Positions 45,792 through 60,300 of a stretch of 64,000 bases of DNA are shown here, piece by piece. This DNA is from Chionoecetes opilio. Lineage: Eukaryota; Arthropoda; Malacostraca; Decapoda; Majidae. Numbering within the stretch: the first letter of the stretch is position 1; the number at the start of each line of letters is the position of its first letter. The position numbers and the translations under genes are program-made. The DNA lies in NCBI GenBank assembly GCA_016584305.1, contig JACEEZ010000154.1, positions 107,501-171,500 of the forward strand. The letters are read 5' to 3'. The notes below the pieces were generated by a model. It was not told the DNA's origin, did no database searches, and worked only from the letters and a program-made list of their open reading frames with translations.

Positions 45792-46502
45792 TAATGCCAA
45801 ATAAGGGGAAATGTGCCAGAGATCAGAGGTCATATGGCACTATGGCAAAGCATATAAAGGGTCAGGGTTAAAGAATAATAGTGAAACGGTGAGGGGAGGG
45901 GAAAGAACGGAATGTTACAGCAGGATGGTTAGATCAGATGTAGGATGTGGATTTGTTGGAGGAAGGAGGTTAAATTTTCCAGGGAGAAGGAGGGGGATTC
46001 CAGGAGACTGAGGATAGGAACATAGCAGGATTGTCAAGGCAGATAGGACACGGGAACACAACACTTCTTGACCTACCACTTCTACCTGTTCTATAATATT
46101 CTCAATGTGTCTCAATGTGTTTCTTCAGTAATGGTAAAGAGGTCACAGAAACATTCAATATTTTCACTATTTCAATAGTTTGTTTTATTCTTACTTTGAA
46201 AAATAAAATATTAAAGATTTAAAAGCACTTTCCATAGATTCCACTTTTTCTACTTTTCAAAATTTTTCCATTACTCTTCTCTTACAGCCTAGAGAAATTA
46301 TTATCGAAGTAGGAGTCAGGGGGGGGCGGGCCGAGGCGCCGGCCTGCCCCCCCCTGAGGGTTTGTGTTGATATCTGGTCAGGTACTGCGGCCATTCCCAT
46401 CCAGGCTGTCATTGCATATTGAACCTCGTGTTCTCACTGACTCAAAACACTAGATGAATTGTATTTACAAGATTCTTGTATCATTCCATGGAATGGACCG
46501 TG

Positions 46503-46505
<3 letters not shown>
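45792..46505. other. Intergenic DNA, nothing recognised
   Basis: No gene or repeat family was recognised. A GC-rich patch at 46320-46360 (GGGGGGGCGGGCCGAGGCGC) stands out in AT-rich surroundings. Confidence 0.4.
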
Positions 46506-46561
<56 letters not shown>

Positions 46562-46965
46562 TGTGTGTTTTGTGTGTGTAAGTTATTTTTGTGTGTGTAC
46601 ATCCTAATGTTCATATATCTATCGTGCATTCATTTATACAATAACTTCTCTCAAATCAATGGTTGAAAGCTACCTTATCGTAAATAATATTCAGAATATT
46701 CTATTAAAATGAACTAACTTATCCTAATGCATCTCGAAAAAGAAAAAATGAAAAATCTGATAGCAGTAAGAAAAAACTGAGGTAAAAAAATCATGTTTCC
46801 ACTACTGTCTTTTGGTCCCCATGTGTGTGTGTGTGTCATTGTGTGTGTGTGTATGTCACTGTGTGTGTGTGTATGTCACTGTGTGTGTGTGTATGTCACT
46901 GTGTGTGTGTGTATCACTGTGTGTGTGTGTATCACTGTGTGTGTGTGTGTGTGTGTGTGTTAATA
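46506..46965. repeat. (GT)n microsatellites
   Basis: A pure (GT)n at 46506-46558 and a (GT)n minisatellite with GTATGTCACT spacers at 46820-46962. Confidence 0.92.
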
Positions 46966-48220
46966 TAGCTTCCATTTCATGTAATGATCGTGTGTACATA
47001 TATACATACCATACACTCAGTCTCACACACAGCATTCATACAATCATGTGCATACATGTACACACACAAAATATACTTCTGTGCTAAATTACTTTAAATC
47101 AATCTCTACATTTACAAAAAAGCAGTGAACATTGGAAGGTCTGTGAGGCCAGCCTTGACATGCGGCATGGAGAAGCCTGGAAGAGGGTGGAGGAGTGGGC
47201 ACACACCAGGGCCTCCACACACCCGCCACACCACACACCTTTGTACTCGTGGCCCTTCAACGATCTAATACAAGACCCAATTCAAAAGGGCGGCTTTGTC
47301 AACCTTAGCATAAAGATAAAAAAATGAGATTAACTGATTCCTTAGTCCTTACACAATTTAACAGGGATTGATATCTACAATGGAACACTTAGCCAAGTAG
47401 GATGTATCCAAATGCATACCCACAGAATTTGCAAATGACTTTGCTGTGTTTGGTTGTTAAGAAAATAAGTTTCTACTAAACTTAAAGAACTACACTTCAT
47501 TAGAAAATTTTTTGGAGGCCCTGAAATTTACAGATGAGTAATGAGGTGACATGAGATGACCTTGCTGAAATAACACAAAATGCTGGGTGGCCGCTGGTTA
47601 CACTGCCACCGCTGAGCTGCTCCTCCACAGGGGTCACACCCCCGTGGCTCCCAGGCACAGGTAAGTCACAGGGGAGGCTCTTCTCCATGTCTCATGGAGA
47701 CGGGGACTAAACGTGAGTACAAAGTTTTTAACTTTGGAAAACAATTTTTTAGGGCATTCACTGAATGCCTTTAGATAGCTATTTCTAGGATACAATGCTG
47801 GGACACAAACATTGACATGAAATTAACAGTTTGGATGGACCTTAAATGTACATTAAAGTAGTTTTATAAATTAAATCAAGTCATGGGACACAGTGACCCA
47901 TTATCACTTAGCAACATATATTTGGTTCAGATCAACAGGAGGCAACACTTACTGATGAACAGGAGAAAGTGGGTCATTGCTCTCTACTTGCTGTGGGAGA
48001 CAACTTACTGCTATCTCCTTACTTAATATCATAGAAGCTAATCCTTCCTGCACGCGGCAGCCCGGCCCCCGACCCACGCCCGGCAGCCCGGGGCCCGGGG
48101 ACTCGGGGCCTCTCCCGAATACCAACACAGTCATCTCAACTTGACCTTTGGCACTTGGATATTCAGAGAAATCTTGACCAAAGACACCAAGTTCACACTC
48201 ACGCCGCCTCCCAGTCAGGA
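46966..48220 (-). other. Presumed 3' UTR and flank of HCF
   Basis: This follows the HCF stop codon on the minus strand. No further coding exon is recognised. The 3' end of the transcript cannot be placed from sequence alone. Confidence 0.35.
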
Positions 48221-48339
48221 CTATAGCATGGGCTCCCCGTCGGCCTTGAACTTCTTCACGGTCACCGGCGACCTGCTGTCCGTCGCCGGCCGCCGCATCA
48301 CCGTCTTGGGGCCACCGGCGGCATTGCCCACCACGGAGT
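48221..48339 (-). CDS. HCFC1: HCF exon 12 in window (C-terminal tail)
   Basis: The acceptor is CCACGCAG|AC. It encodes [20 protein letters not shown] and [16 protein letters not shown] then TAG. The KKFKADG tail corresponds to the basic KKSKADG terminus of vertebrate HCF-1. Confidence 0.88.
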
Positions 48340-51300
48340 CTGCGTGGAGACCAGGATACACGGCTCAATGCTACATTCTTATCAATAATCAAGGGGTTCC
48401 GGAGTACCCGTCTACGAAGCTACAATGTTTCCGAGCCCAAACTCAAACCCACAAGTAAGTAAGTGACTACATACCTTGCAGCCACCTGACTTGAGTGGCA
48501 GGGCCGTAGCCTTTGTCATTTCTGGCAGCTATCCGGAAGATGATGGCAGGTTTGTTGGTGGTGTCGATGTGTGCCGCTGCCAGCTGAGTGTTGAGCACCG
48601 TGCACATGTTGCTGGCGCCGCAATACACACGCATAAATGCAAGGTGTGAACCTCCACTCCCAGTCTCCTGAAAAAATGAGAACACATCCTCAAATAATGA
48701 AAAACCTTAAACAAGCATAACGTTGATTTAGATTTCAATGTAAACCTGTTCCTTACTCTACCACGATCAATGCAGAGTAACTATTAAGTAGAAAACTAAG
48801 GCAATCTTGAGAAGACAGATGACGAAGCAACACCTCCACCTCACCTGCTGCTGATTTCCGGCATTCTTGATGGCCAGGTACACCGAGTACTCCACAATGT
48901 CTCCGGCAGCATTCTGGGGCGGCTCCCACGACAGGTGAGCTCCCTCCGTCGACTTGGAGATCTTGATGGCCGACGGTGCCCCGGGGTAGCCAGGGAGGCA
49001 GGTCTTGAAGGCAGACACCTCGCTCCAGGGCCCTCGACCGCACGCGTTGATCCCCGCCACCCTGAACTTGTAGGCCGTGCCGGGGTGAAGCTTGACCTCG
49101 ATGCCGCTCGCCTTCCTCTCCGTCACCTCTCCCTCGGCATCCGTGTACACCTCGTTCTTGATGGCGTCGGCCTCGGTGGGCAGGTAGTAGGCCTGCACCG
49201 TGCACACCGTCCCGCGGATGATGCCCACGTCAAACCAGTCAGGCTCGGGCTTCTTGTCAATCTGGAATACAAAAAAAGGTCTTCTGTTATTTTTCCTACA
49301 GGCACTGGCATATTCACTGGCTACATACTTTGGCTGCTTGTAAGTATTTTCATAACATACATACATACATTTGCACACAACGCAACGACATTAATCTTAT
49401 ACTCCTGAAAGTTCATTATACACAGGTCAGAGGTACATTTACAGGCAGCGTACACTCATCATTCACACCAGGCACAAAACACAATCCATGGCCGGCACTA
49501 GTAAAACAGCACTCACCGCCTCCTGTCCCAGGCCGTTGGTGAAGGTCGGGGTGGGTTCCTCCGTCTTGATGGTGGGGGTGGCGGTGCCCAGGGAGGAGTT
49601 GATGGCCGCCGAGGCCAGGGTGGCCAGGGGGTCGCCCGTGTCCCCGGCCTCGCCGCTGCTCGTTGTCGCCGTGCCGGGATTGGTCGGTTCTGTGATGCCG
49701 TCGGGGTCCATGGGCTCCTGTTTTATCGTGTTTTCGCTGCCATCGCCACCGACACTGTTCCCTTCCTGCCGCTTCCCCTCCCCGCCCTCCGAGGCTGGGT
49801 CGGCCACACCCTTGCCTACCTGCTTGGCTCCTTCCCCAAGCTGTCCCTCACCACTGTGCTGCATTGTACTGTTTTCTGCGTTTTCCTGCGCACCGGCACC
49901 TCCGGCCGCCTGTTCACTATTCTGGTCGCCTTCCGAGGGCATGATCAGACCCGCCTCGGCAGCCAGTGCTGCGAGGGCGGCGTCGGAGGTGACGGGCCCG
50001 TCGCCGGCACTGGCCAGGGAGGTGGAGGGCTGGCTGGAGGTGACGGAGCTGGTGGTGGTGGTGGTGGCATTGCTGCTGGCCTGGGAAGTCACCAAGGTCA
50101 CCGTTTTCTGGCCTCCAGTTGTTGTTACTTGTACTGTTACAGGTTTGCCCCCATGGTTAGTGCCTGAAAGTAATATCAATGATTACTGATATGCAAAAGC
50201 TAACGGAATAGATTATCCAGCAATACAGAGATGGTGTGTGCAATGCTGATCACTCATGGTCTTGATCGCCAGCTATAACCCTCCCAGAAGGAGCTGAAGG
50301 GATCATAGACATAGGGGAAAAAAAGGAAGACAATAGCAGTAAAGTGTTTATGAAGATGATATTTTGGACAAGTTGGGCAACACATTGGAAATTCTTGATA
50401 CAACAGGTGCTTCTGATCGTTATCTTTTGAGGGTGTTCTATTGAGGCTGTGTGTGGTGGATCAGGTGTCAAAAAGATGTGGGGGAACCAATCAGGCGGTG
50501 TGTTTCTCAGCATGCACATGACCTTCCTGACCTTCCCACACATGACACAAACAGAACCCACCCTTCCCACACATGACAGAAACAGAACCCACCCTTCCCA
50601 CACATGACAGAAACAGAACCCACCCTTCCCACACATGACAGAAACAGAACCCACCCTTCCCACACATGACACAAACAGAACCCACCCTTCCCACACATGA
50701 CACAAACAGAACCCACCTGTTGGCCGGACTGCAGCAAGCCTTGTGCCGGGACCGCAATGATCTGTCCTGAGCCCGTGTTGAGGAGCGTGGTGGTGCTTGG
50801 TGCGCCCGTCTTGGCAGGGATGGTGACCGTCTTGGTGTTGGCGCCCGCCTGGCCCGCCACCGTGATGGTCATGGGCTTGGTGATGGACTGGGTGGTGGTG
50901 GTGCCTCCAACACCCCCAGATGACACCACGATCATCTTGACGCCCCCGCTGGCAGACACCTGGGACCACATGACAGTCAGTGCACTCATTCAAACATAAC
51001 ATGAAACATAAGAAAATAAGGAAGCTACAAGAGGCCGTGAGACCTACACGAGGTAGTTCCAGTTACTTAACTCTACCTATATCCACCTCTCTTCCCCATC
51101 CATGAACTTATCCAGACTCCTTTTAAAGACCCAAATAGACCCCGCATTGAAGATTCAAGGTATGATCAACGCTAGTTTTGAAAAGGCAAGGCCAGTGGTG
51201 CACCAAAGTATCTTGAAAATTCAAATATGAAGTTGACAAAACACTTTCGTACCGAACAACCCAAACATGTTTACATTTCATTCCCTAAAACAGAGAAATA

Positions 51301-54300
51301 AACAAATCTATGAGCAAGATCTCAAGTTATATCTTCCACACCCGACAGTTATAAAGTACCGAGTTTATAAACACTTATACTCACACAAAACTGTCGCCCT
51401 GGCCTGGACCTCATTCCAAGACTACTGATCACCACTACTTCAGGAGACACAAAGACACATGACTTTTATAGATGTTGAATTCCATCCCGTTAAAGGCGGT
51501 CCGGTCCTAGTCATTACTTTACCATAGATAACACTAAAGTCGCCAGGACAACGTTTTTTCTTTATTTACAGACGTGTGGTGGCGTTCATACTTACATTTC
51601 TACATCCATGATTTCAGGAAAGTTAGAAGGGGCTATCTGGAGAGTCTGTGTCATTTTGTGTCTTCATCTGTGTCATATTATGGCTATAAATGAACAAATT
51701 ACAAAAATAAAACAGAGTGGCGACATTGATAACGGGCTACATTAAAGTCGTGATCTAGTGTTTATTTACTGAGTGTCCTCCCGCCGTCATCGTCGCCCGA
51801 AAAAAAAAGTAGTGCAATTTGAAACCGTCTATACTTGCAGCTACAAAGCATAAAACAACGCTGAAACAGGATAGATTATACAGTCATGATATAAACTACT
51901 GTGTATCATCTTCAGTGGCACATAAAAATCAGTAGTGATGCTATAATTCGTAATATTTGGCGCCTGGCGACATTAGTGCAGGTGGCGACTTTACTGTTAT
52001 CTACTTTAGTACATACTTAAATTCATTCCCTCATGTCTGTATATTATGTTGTTGTTTTTCCTGTATGCCTTCGGGCGAGAATAAAATTCTTATTATTATC
52101 ATCATCACCTGAGCTGTCTGTCCCCCGGCCGGCGTGGTGATGGGGCCGGAGGAGGCGGTCTGTAGGCCCCTCACTGCCGACGCCGTAGTCACCACGATGA
52201 TCTGCGACGTCTGCGGCCGCACTCCGGTGGCGCCCCCCGTGCCCGGTTTGGTGATCACTATCGTCTGCTTCCCGCCGACGGTGGTGGTGCCGAGCTGGAG
52301 TCAAGCGGGGAAGCAATTAAAAGCATGGTTTGATAGATATTAACAACACTGATTCCATCCACCAGACAGGCCAAGGAAGGCATCCATGGAGGCAGTGTGT
52401 TGAAGAGGATCTGGCAGCATTGGGCATAGTTGGAATGATAGATAGAAGCGTATCATCTAACCTCATAAAATATGGGAAAAACTGGCGTTTGAAAAAAAAG
52501 AAAAAAGATTCCGTTGCAGCTCATTTCTCAACCATCCAACCTTTCTATTCTTCCCACTTATTTCAACTAATAATTCTGAGATCCAGCCCGAACCTTGCAC
52601 GACGGAGCCTAACCTACCTGCTGTTTGGCGATGACAATATTCTGGCCCGGCCCCACAGTCTTGCCTGCAGCCTGAGTGCCTGCGGGGAGGCTGAGGATCT
52701 GTCCTGCCTGGGCGGTGGTGGTGGTCATGACGGGCTTCCAGCTCCCCCGGCCTGCGTGGTCACCAGCTTCACGATGGTGGCGCCCGGACCCCCCACGCCC
52801 GCCTTGCTCTGTACCAGGTTCACCTTCGACATCTGAGGGACACAAAGACTGTATTTAGAACATAAGAACATAAGAAAATAAGGAAGCTACAAGAGGCCAC
52901 GAGACCTACACGGACATCTGAGGGACAGAATTACTGTATTTAGAACATAAGAACATAAGAAAATAAGGAAGCTACAAGAGGCCACGAGACCTACACGGAC
53001 ATCTGAGGGACAGAATTACTGTATTTAGAACAAAAGAACATAAGAAAATAAGGAAGCTACAAGAGGCCACGAGACCTACACGGACATCTGAGGGACAGAA
53101 TTACTGTATTTAGAACATAAGAACATAAGAAAATAAGGAAGCTACAAGAGGCCACGAGACCTACACGGACATCTGAGGGACAGAATTACTGTATTTAGAA
53201 CATAAGAACATAAGAAAATAAGGAAGCTACAAGAGGCCACGAGACCTACACGGACATCTGAGGGACAGAATTACTGTATTTAGAACATAAGAACATAAGA
53301 AAATAAGGAAGCTACAAGAGGCCACGAGACCTACAGGGACATCTGAGGGACAGATTACTGTATTTAGAACATAAGAACATAAGAAAATAAGGAAGCTACA
53401 AGAGGCCACGAGACCTACACGGACATAGGGACAGAATTACTGTATTTAGAACATAAGAACATAAGAAAATAAGGAAGCTACAAGAGGCCACGAGACCTAC
53501 AGGACATCTGAGGGACAGAATTACTGTTTTTAGAACATAAGAACATAAAAAAATAAGGAAGCTACAAGAGGCCACGAGACCTACACGGACATCTGAGGGA
53601 CAGAATTACTGTATTTAGAACATAAGAACATAAGAAAATAAGGAAGCTACAAGAGGCCACGAGACCTACAGGGACATCTGAGGGACAGAATTACTGTATT
53701 TAGAACATAAGAACATAAGAAAATAAGGATGCTTGGACATCTGAGGGACACAATTTGTTTGTTTTTTCTTCATCACAATGGTAAAATGGTATAAAAAGAA
53801 AAAGAAAAAGAAAAGTAACAAAAAGTCCGTTTATTTGAATATAATAAGGGGGGGAATTAAGTTTAGCTAGTTTAGAATGACTATTTCACCACCTTCCTGT
53901 AAACCTTATTGTGAAATGAAACTTTACTATAGTCTTGTATAACATATTAAAGCTCAACACGATGAACTGCTATCTATCTCTGACGGCCGTTCCTAAGAGC
54001 TCCCCAAGGGTGGCTGCAACACAAGTCATCATTTATTCCTGTCCTTTCCATTCCCTCCTTGCATGCTCCAATTTTCTCATGTGTAATGCCGGGAACACTT
54101 AGCCTTATCCACCCTACACCATCTACATGTACCCTATACCACCTACATGTACCCTATACCACCTACATGTACCCTATACCACCTACATGTACCCTATACC
54201 ACCTACATGTACCCTATACCACCTACATGTACCCTATACCACCTACATGTACCCTATACCACCTACATGTACCCTATACCATCTATATGTACCCTATACC

Positions 54301-57300
54301 ACCTACATGTACCCCTTATTACCATCCCTACATGTACCCTATACCACCTACATGTACCCTATACCACCTACATGTACCCTATACCACCTACATGTACCCT
54401 ATACCACCTACATGTACCCTATACCACCTACATGTACCCTATACCACCTACATGTACCCTATACCACCTACATGTACCCTATACCACATCTACAAATGTA
54501 CCCTATACCATCTACATGTACCCTACACCACCTACATGTACCATAAAACCACCTACACGTACCCTATACCACCTACATGTACCCTATACCATCTACATGT
54601 ACCATATACCATCTACATGTACCCTATACCACCTACATGTACCCTATACCACCTACATGTACCCTATACCACCTACATGTACCCTATACCACCTACATGT
54701 ACCCTATACCACCTACATGTACCCTACACCACCTACATGTACCCTACACCACCTACATGTACCATATACCACCTACATGTACCATATACCACCTACATGT
54801 ACCATATACCACCTACATGTACCATATACCACCTACATGTACCCTATACCACCTACATGTACCATATACCACCTACATGTACCATATACCATCTACATGT
54901 ACCCTATACCACCTACATGTACCCTATACCACCTACATGTACCCTATACCACCTACATGTACCCTATACCACCTACATGTACCCTATACCACCTACATGT
55001 ACCCTATACCACCTACATGTACCCTATACCACCTACATGTCCCCCTATACCACCTACATGTACCCTATACCACCTACATGTACCCTATACCACCTACATG
55101 TACCCTATACCACCTACATGTACCCTATACCACCTACATGTACCCTATACCACCTACATGTACCCTATACCACCTACATGTACCCTATACCACCTACATG
55201 TACCCTATACCACTTACATGTACCCTATACCACCTACATGTACCCTATACCATCTACATGTACCCTATACCACCTACATGTACCCTATACCATCTACATG
55301 TACCCTATACCATCTACATGTACCATATACCACCTACATGTACCCTATACCATCTACATGTACCCTATACCATCTACATGTACCATATACCACCTACATG
55401 TACCCTATACCACCTACATGTACCCTATACCACCTACATGTACCATATACCACCTACAAGTACCATATACCACCTACATGTACCCTATACCATCTACATG
55501 TACCCTATACCACCTACATGTACCCTATACCACCTACATGTACCCTATACCATCTACATGTACCCTATACCATCTACATGTACCCTATACCACCTACATG
55601 TACCCTATACCACCTACATGTACCATATACCACCTACATGTACCCTATACCACCTACATGTACCCTATACCACCTACATGTCCCATATACCACCTACATG
55701 TACCCTATAACCACCTACATGTACCCTATACCACCTACATGTACCCTACACCACCTACATGTACCATATACCACCTACATGTACCCTATACCATCTACAT
55801 GTACCCTATACCACCTACATGTACCCTATACCACCTACATGTACCCTACACCACCTACATGTACCATATACCACCTACATGTACCCTATACCACCTACAT
55901 GTACCCTATACCACCTACATGTACCCTATACCATCTACATGTACCCTATACCACCTACATGTACCCTATACCATCTACATGTACCCTATACCACCTACAT
56001 GTACCATATACCACCTACATGTACCCTATACCACCTACATGTACCCTATACCACCTACATGTACCCTATACCACCTACATGTACCCTATACCACCTACAT
56101 GTACCCTATACCACCTACATGTAACCTATACCACCTACATGTACCCTATACCACCTACATGTACCCTATACCACCTACATGTACCCTATACCACCTACAT
56201 GTACCCTATACCATCTACATGTACCCTATACCATCTACATGTACCCTATACCATCTACATGTACCCTATACCACCTACATGTACCCTATACCACCTACAT
56301 GTACCCTATACCACCTACATGTACCCTATACCACCTACATGTACCCTATACCACCTACATGTACCCTATACCACCTACATGTACCCTATACCACCTACAT
56401 GTACCCTATACCACCTACATGTACCCTATACCACCTACATGTACCCTATACCACCTACATGTACCCTATACCACCTACATGTACCCTATACCACCTACAT
56501 GTACCATATACCACCTACATGTACCCTATACCATCTAGAAGAACAGAAAAACATACGAAAATAAGGAAGCTACAAGAGGCCGCAAGACCTACACGTGGTA
56601 GTTCCTATTAATTCCTATATATCCACCTTATATATCTTATCCTATATATCCACCTTATATATCTTATCCTATGTATCCACCTTATATATCTTATCCTACA
56701 TATCCACCTTCTATATCTTATCCTACATATCCACCTTATATATCTTATCCTATATATCCACCTTATATATCTTATCCTACATATCCACCTTATATATCTT
56801 ATCCTACATATCCACCTTATATATCTTATCCTACATATCCACCTTATATATCTTATCCTATATATCCACCTTATATATCTTATCCTATATATCCACCTTA
56901 TATATCTTATCCTACATATCCACCTTATATATCTTATCCTACATATCCACCTTATATATCTTATCCTATATATCCACCTTATATATCTTATCCTATATAT
57001 CCACCTTATATATCTTATCCTACATATCCACCTTATATATCTTATCCTACATATCCACCTTATATATCTTATCCTACATATCCACCTTATATATCTTATC
57101 CTATATATCCACCTTTATATATCTTATCCTATATATCCACCTTATACACTTACCAATCCCTCCCTATTACTTAGCATGGCCCTGTCACAACACTTATTAT
57201 TATTATTATTACTTAGCATGATCCTGTCACAACACTTATTATTATTATTACTATTATTATTATTCTTACTTACAGGAGTGAGGCCTTTGCTGGTCTTGAC

Positions 57301-60300
57301 GAGGGTGACAATCTGTGGCTGTGATCCCGGCACGCCACTCTTCTGAAGAATGAACTGCTTGCCGCCAGGGGTCCCCACGGTGGTTCCCTGGTTATTCAGA
57401 AACTGCAGGTGAAACATATCCTATAGGCCTACACGAAGCTAGCAGTGACCTCCGAAACACCAGCGCTGTTTTGGAGTCTTTCCTTACAGTTCCTTTGAAG
57501 TACAGTAAAACCTCTCGTATTCGGACTTTGACATTATTCGGACCTCCTAACTTTTTTTTTAGGGTCGAAATTTCCTAGCTATATAATAATACACCTAATT
57601 TTTTTTTTTTTTTTTTTTTAAGGGTTCAACATTTCCTAGCTATATAATAATACACCTAGAATTTTTTTTTTTTTTTTTTTAAGGGGTCAACATTTCCTAG
57701 CTATATAATAATACACCTAGAATTATTATTTTTTTTTTTTTTAAGGGGTCAACATTTCCTAGCTATATAATAATACACCTAGAATTATTATTTTTTCTTT
57801 CTTCTACATATCCCCCCATTATTCGGATCCTTGCATTACTCGGACCACTCCTTGGCCCAATTAATCCCAATATGAGAGGTTTTACTGTAATAGAATACAC
57901 AAGACTCTTTTTGTACTGGAATCAAAGTTGTAATACAAGATTATAAGCCATTCTATAACAATTCTATATCTTATAAACTGTGGTGGCATTGTCAAGCCCC
58001 TACAGCAATCAGATTGACCTACAGAATCATTTACAACAATATGTGAAAATACAAATGTCTCCAGAGTAAAATGAGAGCCGAGCATATTCTATTCTACAAA
58101 GGCTTAATCAATCCTTACTATGTGTCTATTGCATACCTTTGATGACCTATTATGTAGTACAAACAATAACATTTTTCTTGTAGCCTACAGTAAACGCAAT
58201 GATGTAAAATTCATCCAATATTTCACTACAAAGAGCTCGCAGGGAAGAAAATACTGTGAGATGAGAAAAGTTTCCATGGACTCAATAGTCAGTTTTCTTC
58301 CTTTACATAACATAGTACACACAACCCTCGTTTTCCTGGACCTCCATTTCCCGGATATCGGATTTGCCGGTCAAAATCAGAGGTCCGGGGATATGTCAGA
58401 GTCCCAGACAAATGCCTGGTCCAGTCCGTAAATCGACAAAGTTGTCCGGCGGTCTGAGCGTCTCCTGTCACCCCTGGTCAGTGTCCCCGCCTCCCGCCAG
58501 GTGGCAGCATGCTCAGCGGTCATATTGTTTACATTTGCCACGCGGGCGGTCGTGATTACCGCAGGAGAGGATCGGATCACAGCAGGTTCTTATATATAAT
58601 TAACCCCTTTCTTTATCCCCAGCCAGTTACCGTAGGCGATAGGTCATCGTAGGTAGCTAGGGAAAAGTTATTTAGGGAGTGAGTGGATGACTGCGTGCTG
58701 GTGGGCTATTTTGCTTATTGTATTTATTGTAAATAAATTAGTTAAGGTAGTTACCATGTGTTTGTTGTTTACCCTGTGTGTAGTCCTGGACAGATAGCTA
58801 TACAGTGAGTCACAAGAACCCGGAGTTAATTTAATTTTGGAGAGGTAAGTGAAGTCACAAATCCCCCACTTAAAATCTTAACCTCTACACTCCTCACCCT
58901 GAACGTCACCACCTGTGACCTGCCCACCCTGCTGGAGGCGGCTGGCGTCCCCCCCCTCCTGGCAACACGCTGTCATCCGCCTCACCTGTGCCTTCCTGAG
59001 GAAGACAGGTCAACTACAGTGCCTGTGATAGCATCATAGGGCATCACCAGGGCTCATAGTGTTCCCCAAGGGATCCTCGCAGCCCTAAAAACAACAACAA
59101 AGTGACGTAAAAGTCCGCGGCGGGGTAGTTGATATTGGCGGTTGCCGGACAGTAAATACTAGCGTAGGATAAACGTCCGGGGGTGGGTAATGGCCTCGGA
59201 CTGTTACGATTCCCGGACGTTTGCGGTTCCCGGACCAGTGCTCCCCCCTAATAGTCCAGGAAAACGAGGGGTGTGTGTACTTAAAGTTAATTCCCTCATG
59301 TCTGTATATTATGTTGTTGTTGCTTTTCCTGTATGCCTTCAGGTGAGAAAAAAATTATTATTATATTAACGCCTTCACGCCCAGATCTTGCTATACAAAA
59401 TTGTATGTTGTCGAGCCAGCCATAAAATTACGAAAAGTGACTGAATCTACCAAATTAGTTAGTCAACAAGGATACTAAATAGGTCATATCTATAAAATAT
59501 TGCTTAGTCACTAAAAATCATCTAATGATAGCCAAATTACAATGGAAATTACGTTCTGGGCGTGAAGGGGTTAATAGTGTGGTGTCTTGTCGTACCTGTC
59601 CCGAGGGCGCCACCAGCCTGACGGTCTGGCCGGCGATGGTGGTGGCCACTTTGAGCCCCGGCGTGACCAGGGTGTTGGGCTGCACCACCTTCACCGTGGT
59701 GGGGGACGCCGCCGCCCCCGTGCTGGTGGTGATCTTCTGGGTGGCGGCGGCGGCGGCGGCCAGGGCGGCGATGCCCGTCATGCCGCTCTGGGGGGCGGCG
59801 GTGGTGGTGGAGGGCCGCAGGATCTGTGTGGTCTGGCCCCCCGCACCGATGACCTTGATCTGGCCGGCCCCGGGCGCCCGTACACGCACGATGTTGCTGC
59901 CGGCTGTCACACACACACAGGGGACGTGACAGGTTAGTGCCAGGCAGGGGATGCTTAACTATAGTCTATTTTACTTACTATGGTCAAAATGAACCAAGGA
60001 GTCCACGCCCCCTGCCATCCCCCCCTCTATTCTACGGGGCAGTTGATTGGTGCACTCTATGTTCAACAGGTGTACAGATTACTCCTATCATCACCGCCAA
60101 ACACACCATCCTCACTACATAACAGGACGTGACCACTCAGCATTTTGACCATATTAAATAAAATGGACTATACATACTGATGGGTGAGGGCAGGTGGACC
60201 TTACTCAGGCATGCATCAACTATCTTCAACTCAAAATTGTCAGCCTAGTTAAAAATCAGGGTTCCCTCACCCCTACAGCTACCAACCTCTGATTGTCTGG

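Noticed and set aside
50250..50720. Cys/Val/Gly-rich repeat as an HCF exon 8 extension
   Set aside because: The repeat begins exactly at a GT donor and encodes no HCF-like sequence. It is better explained as an intronic array.
54059..56611. 850-codon ORF of Tyr/Pro/Thr/His repeats
   Set aside because: It is a 20-bp satellite read in frame. All three forward frames are equally open, and the array lies in an HCF intron on the opposite strand.
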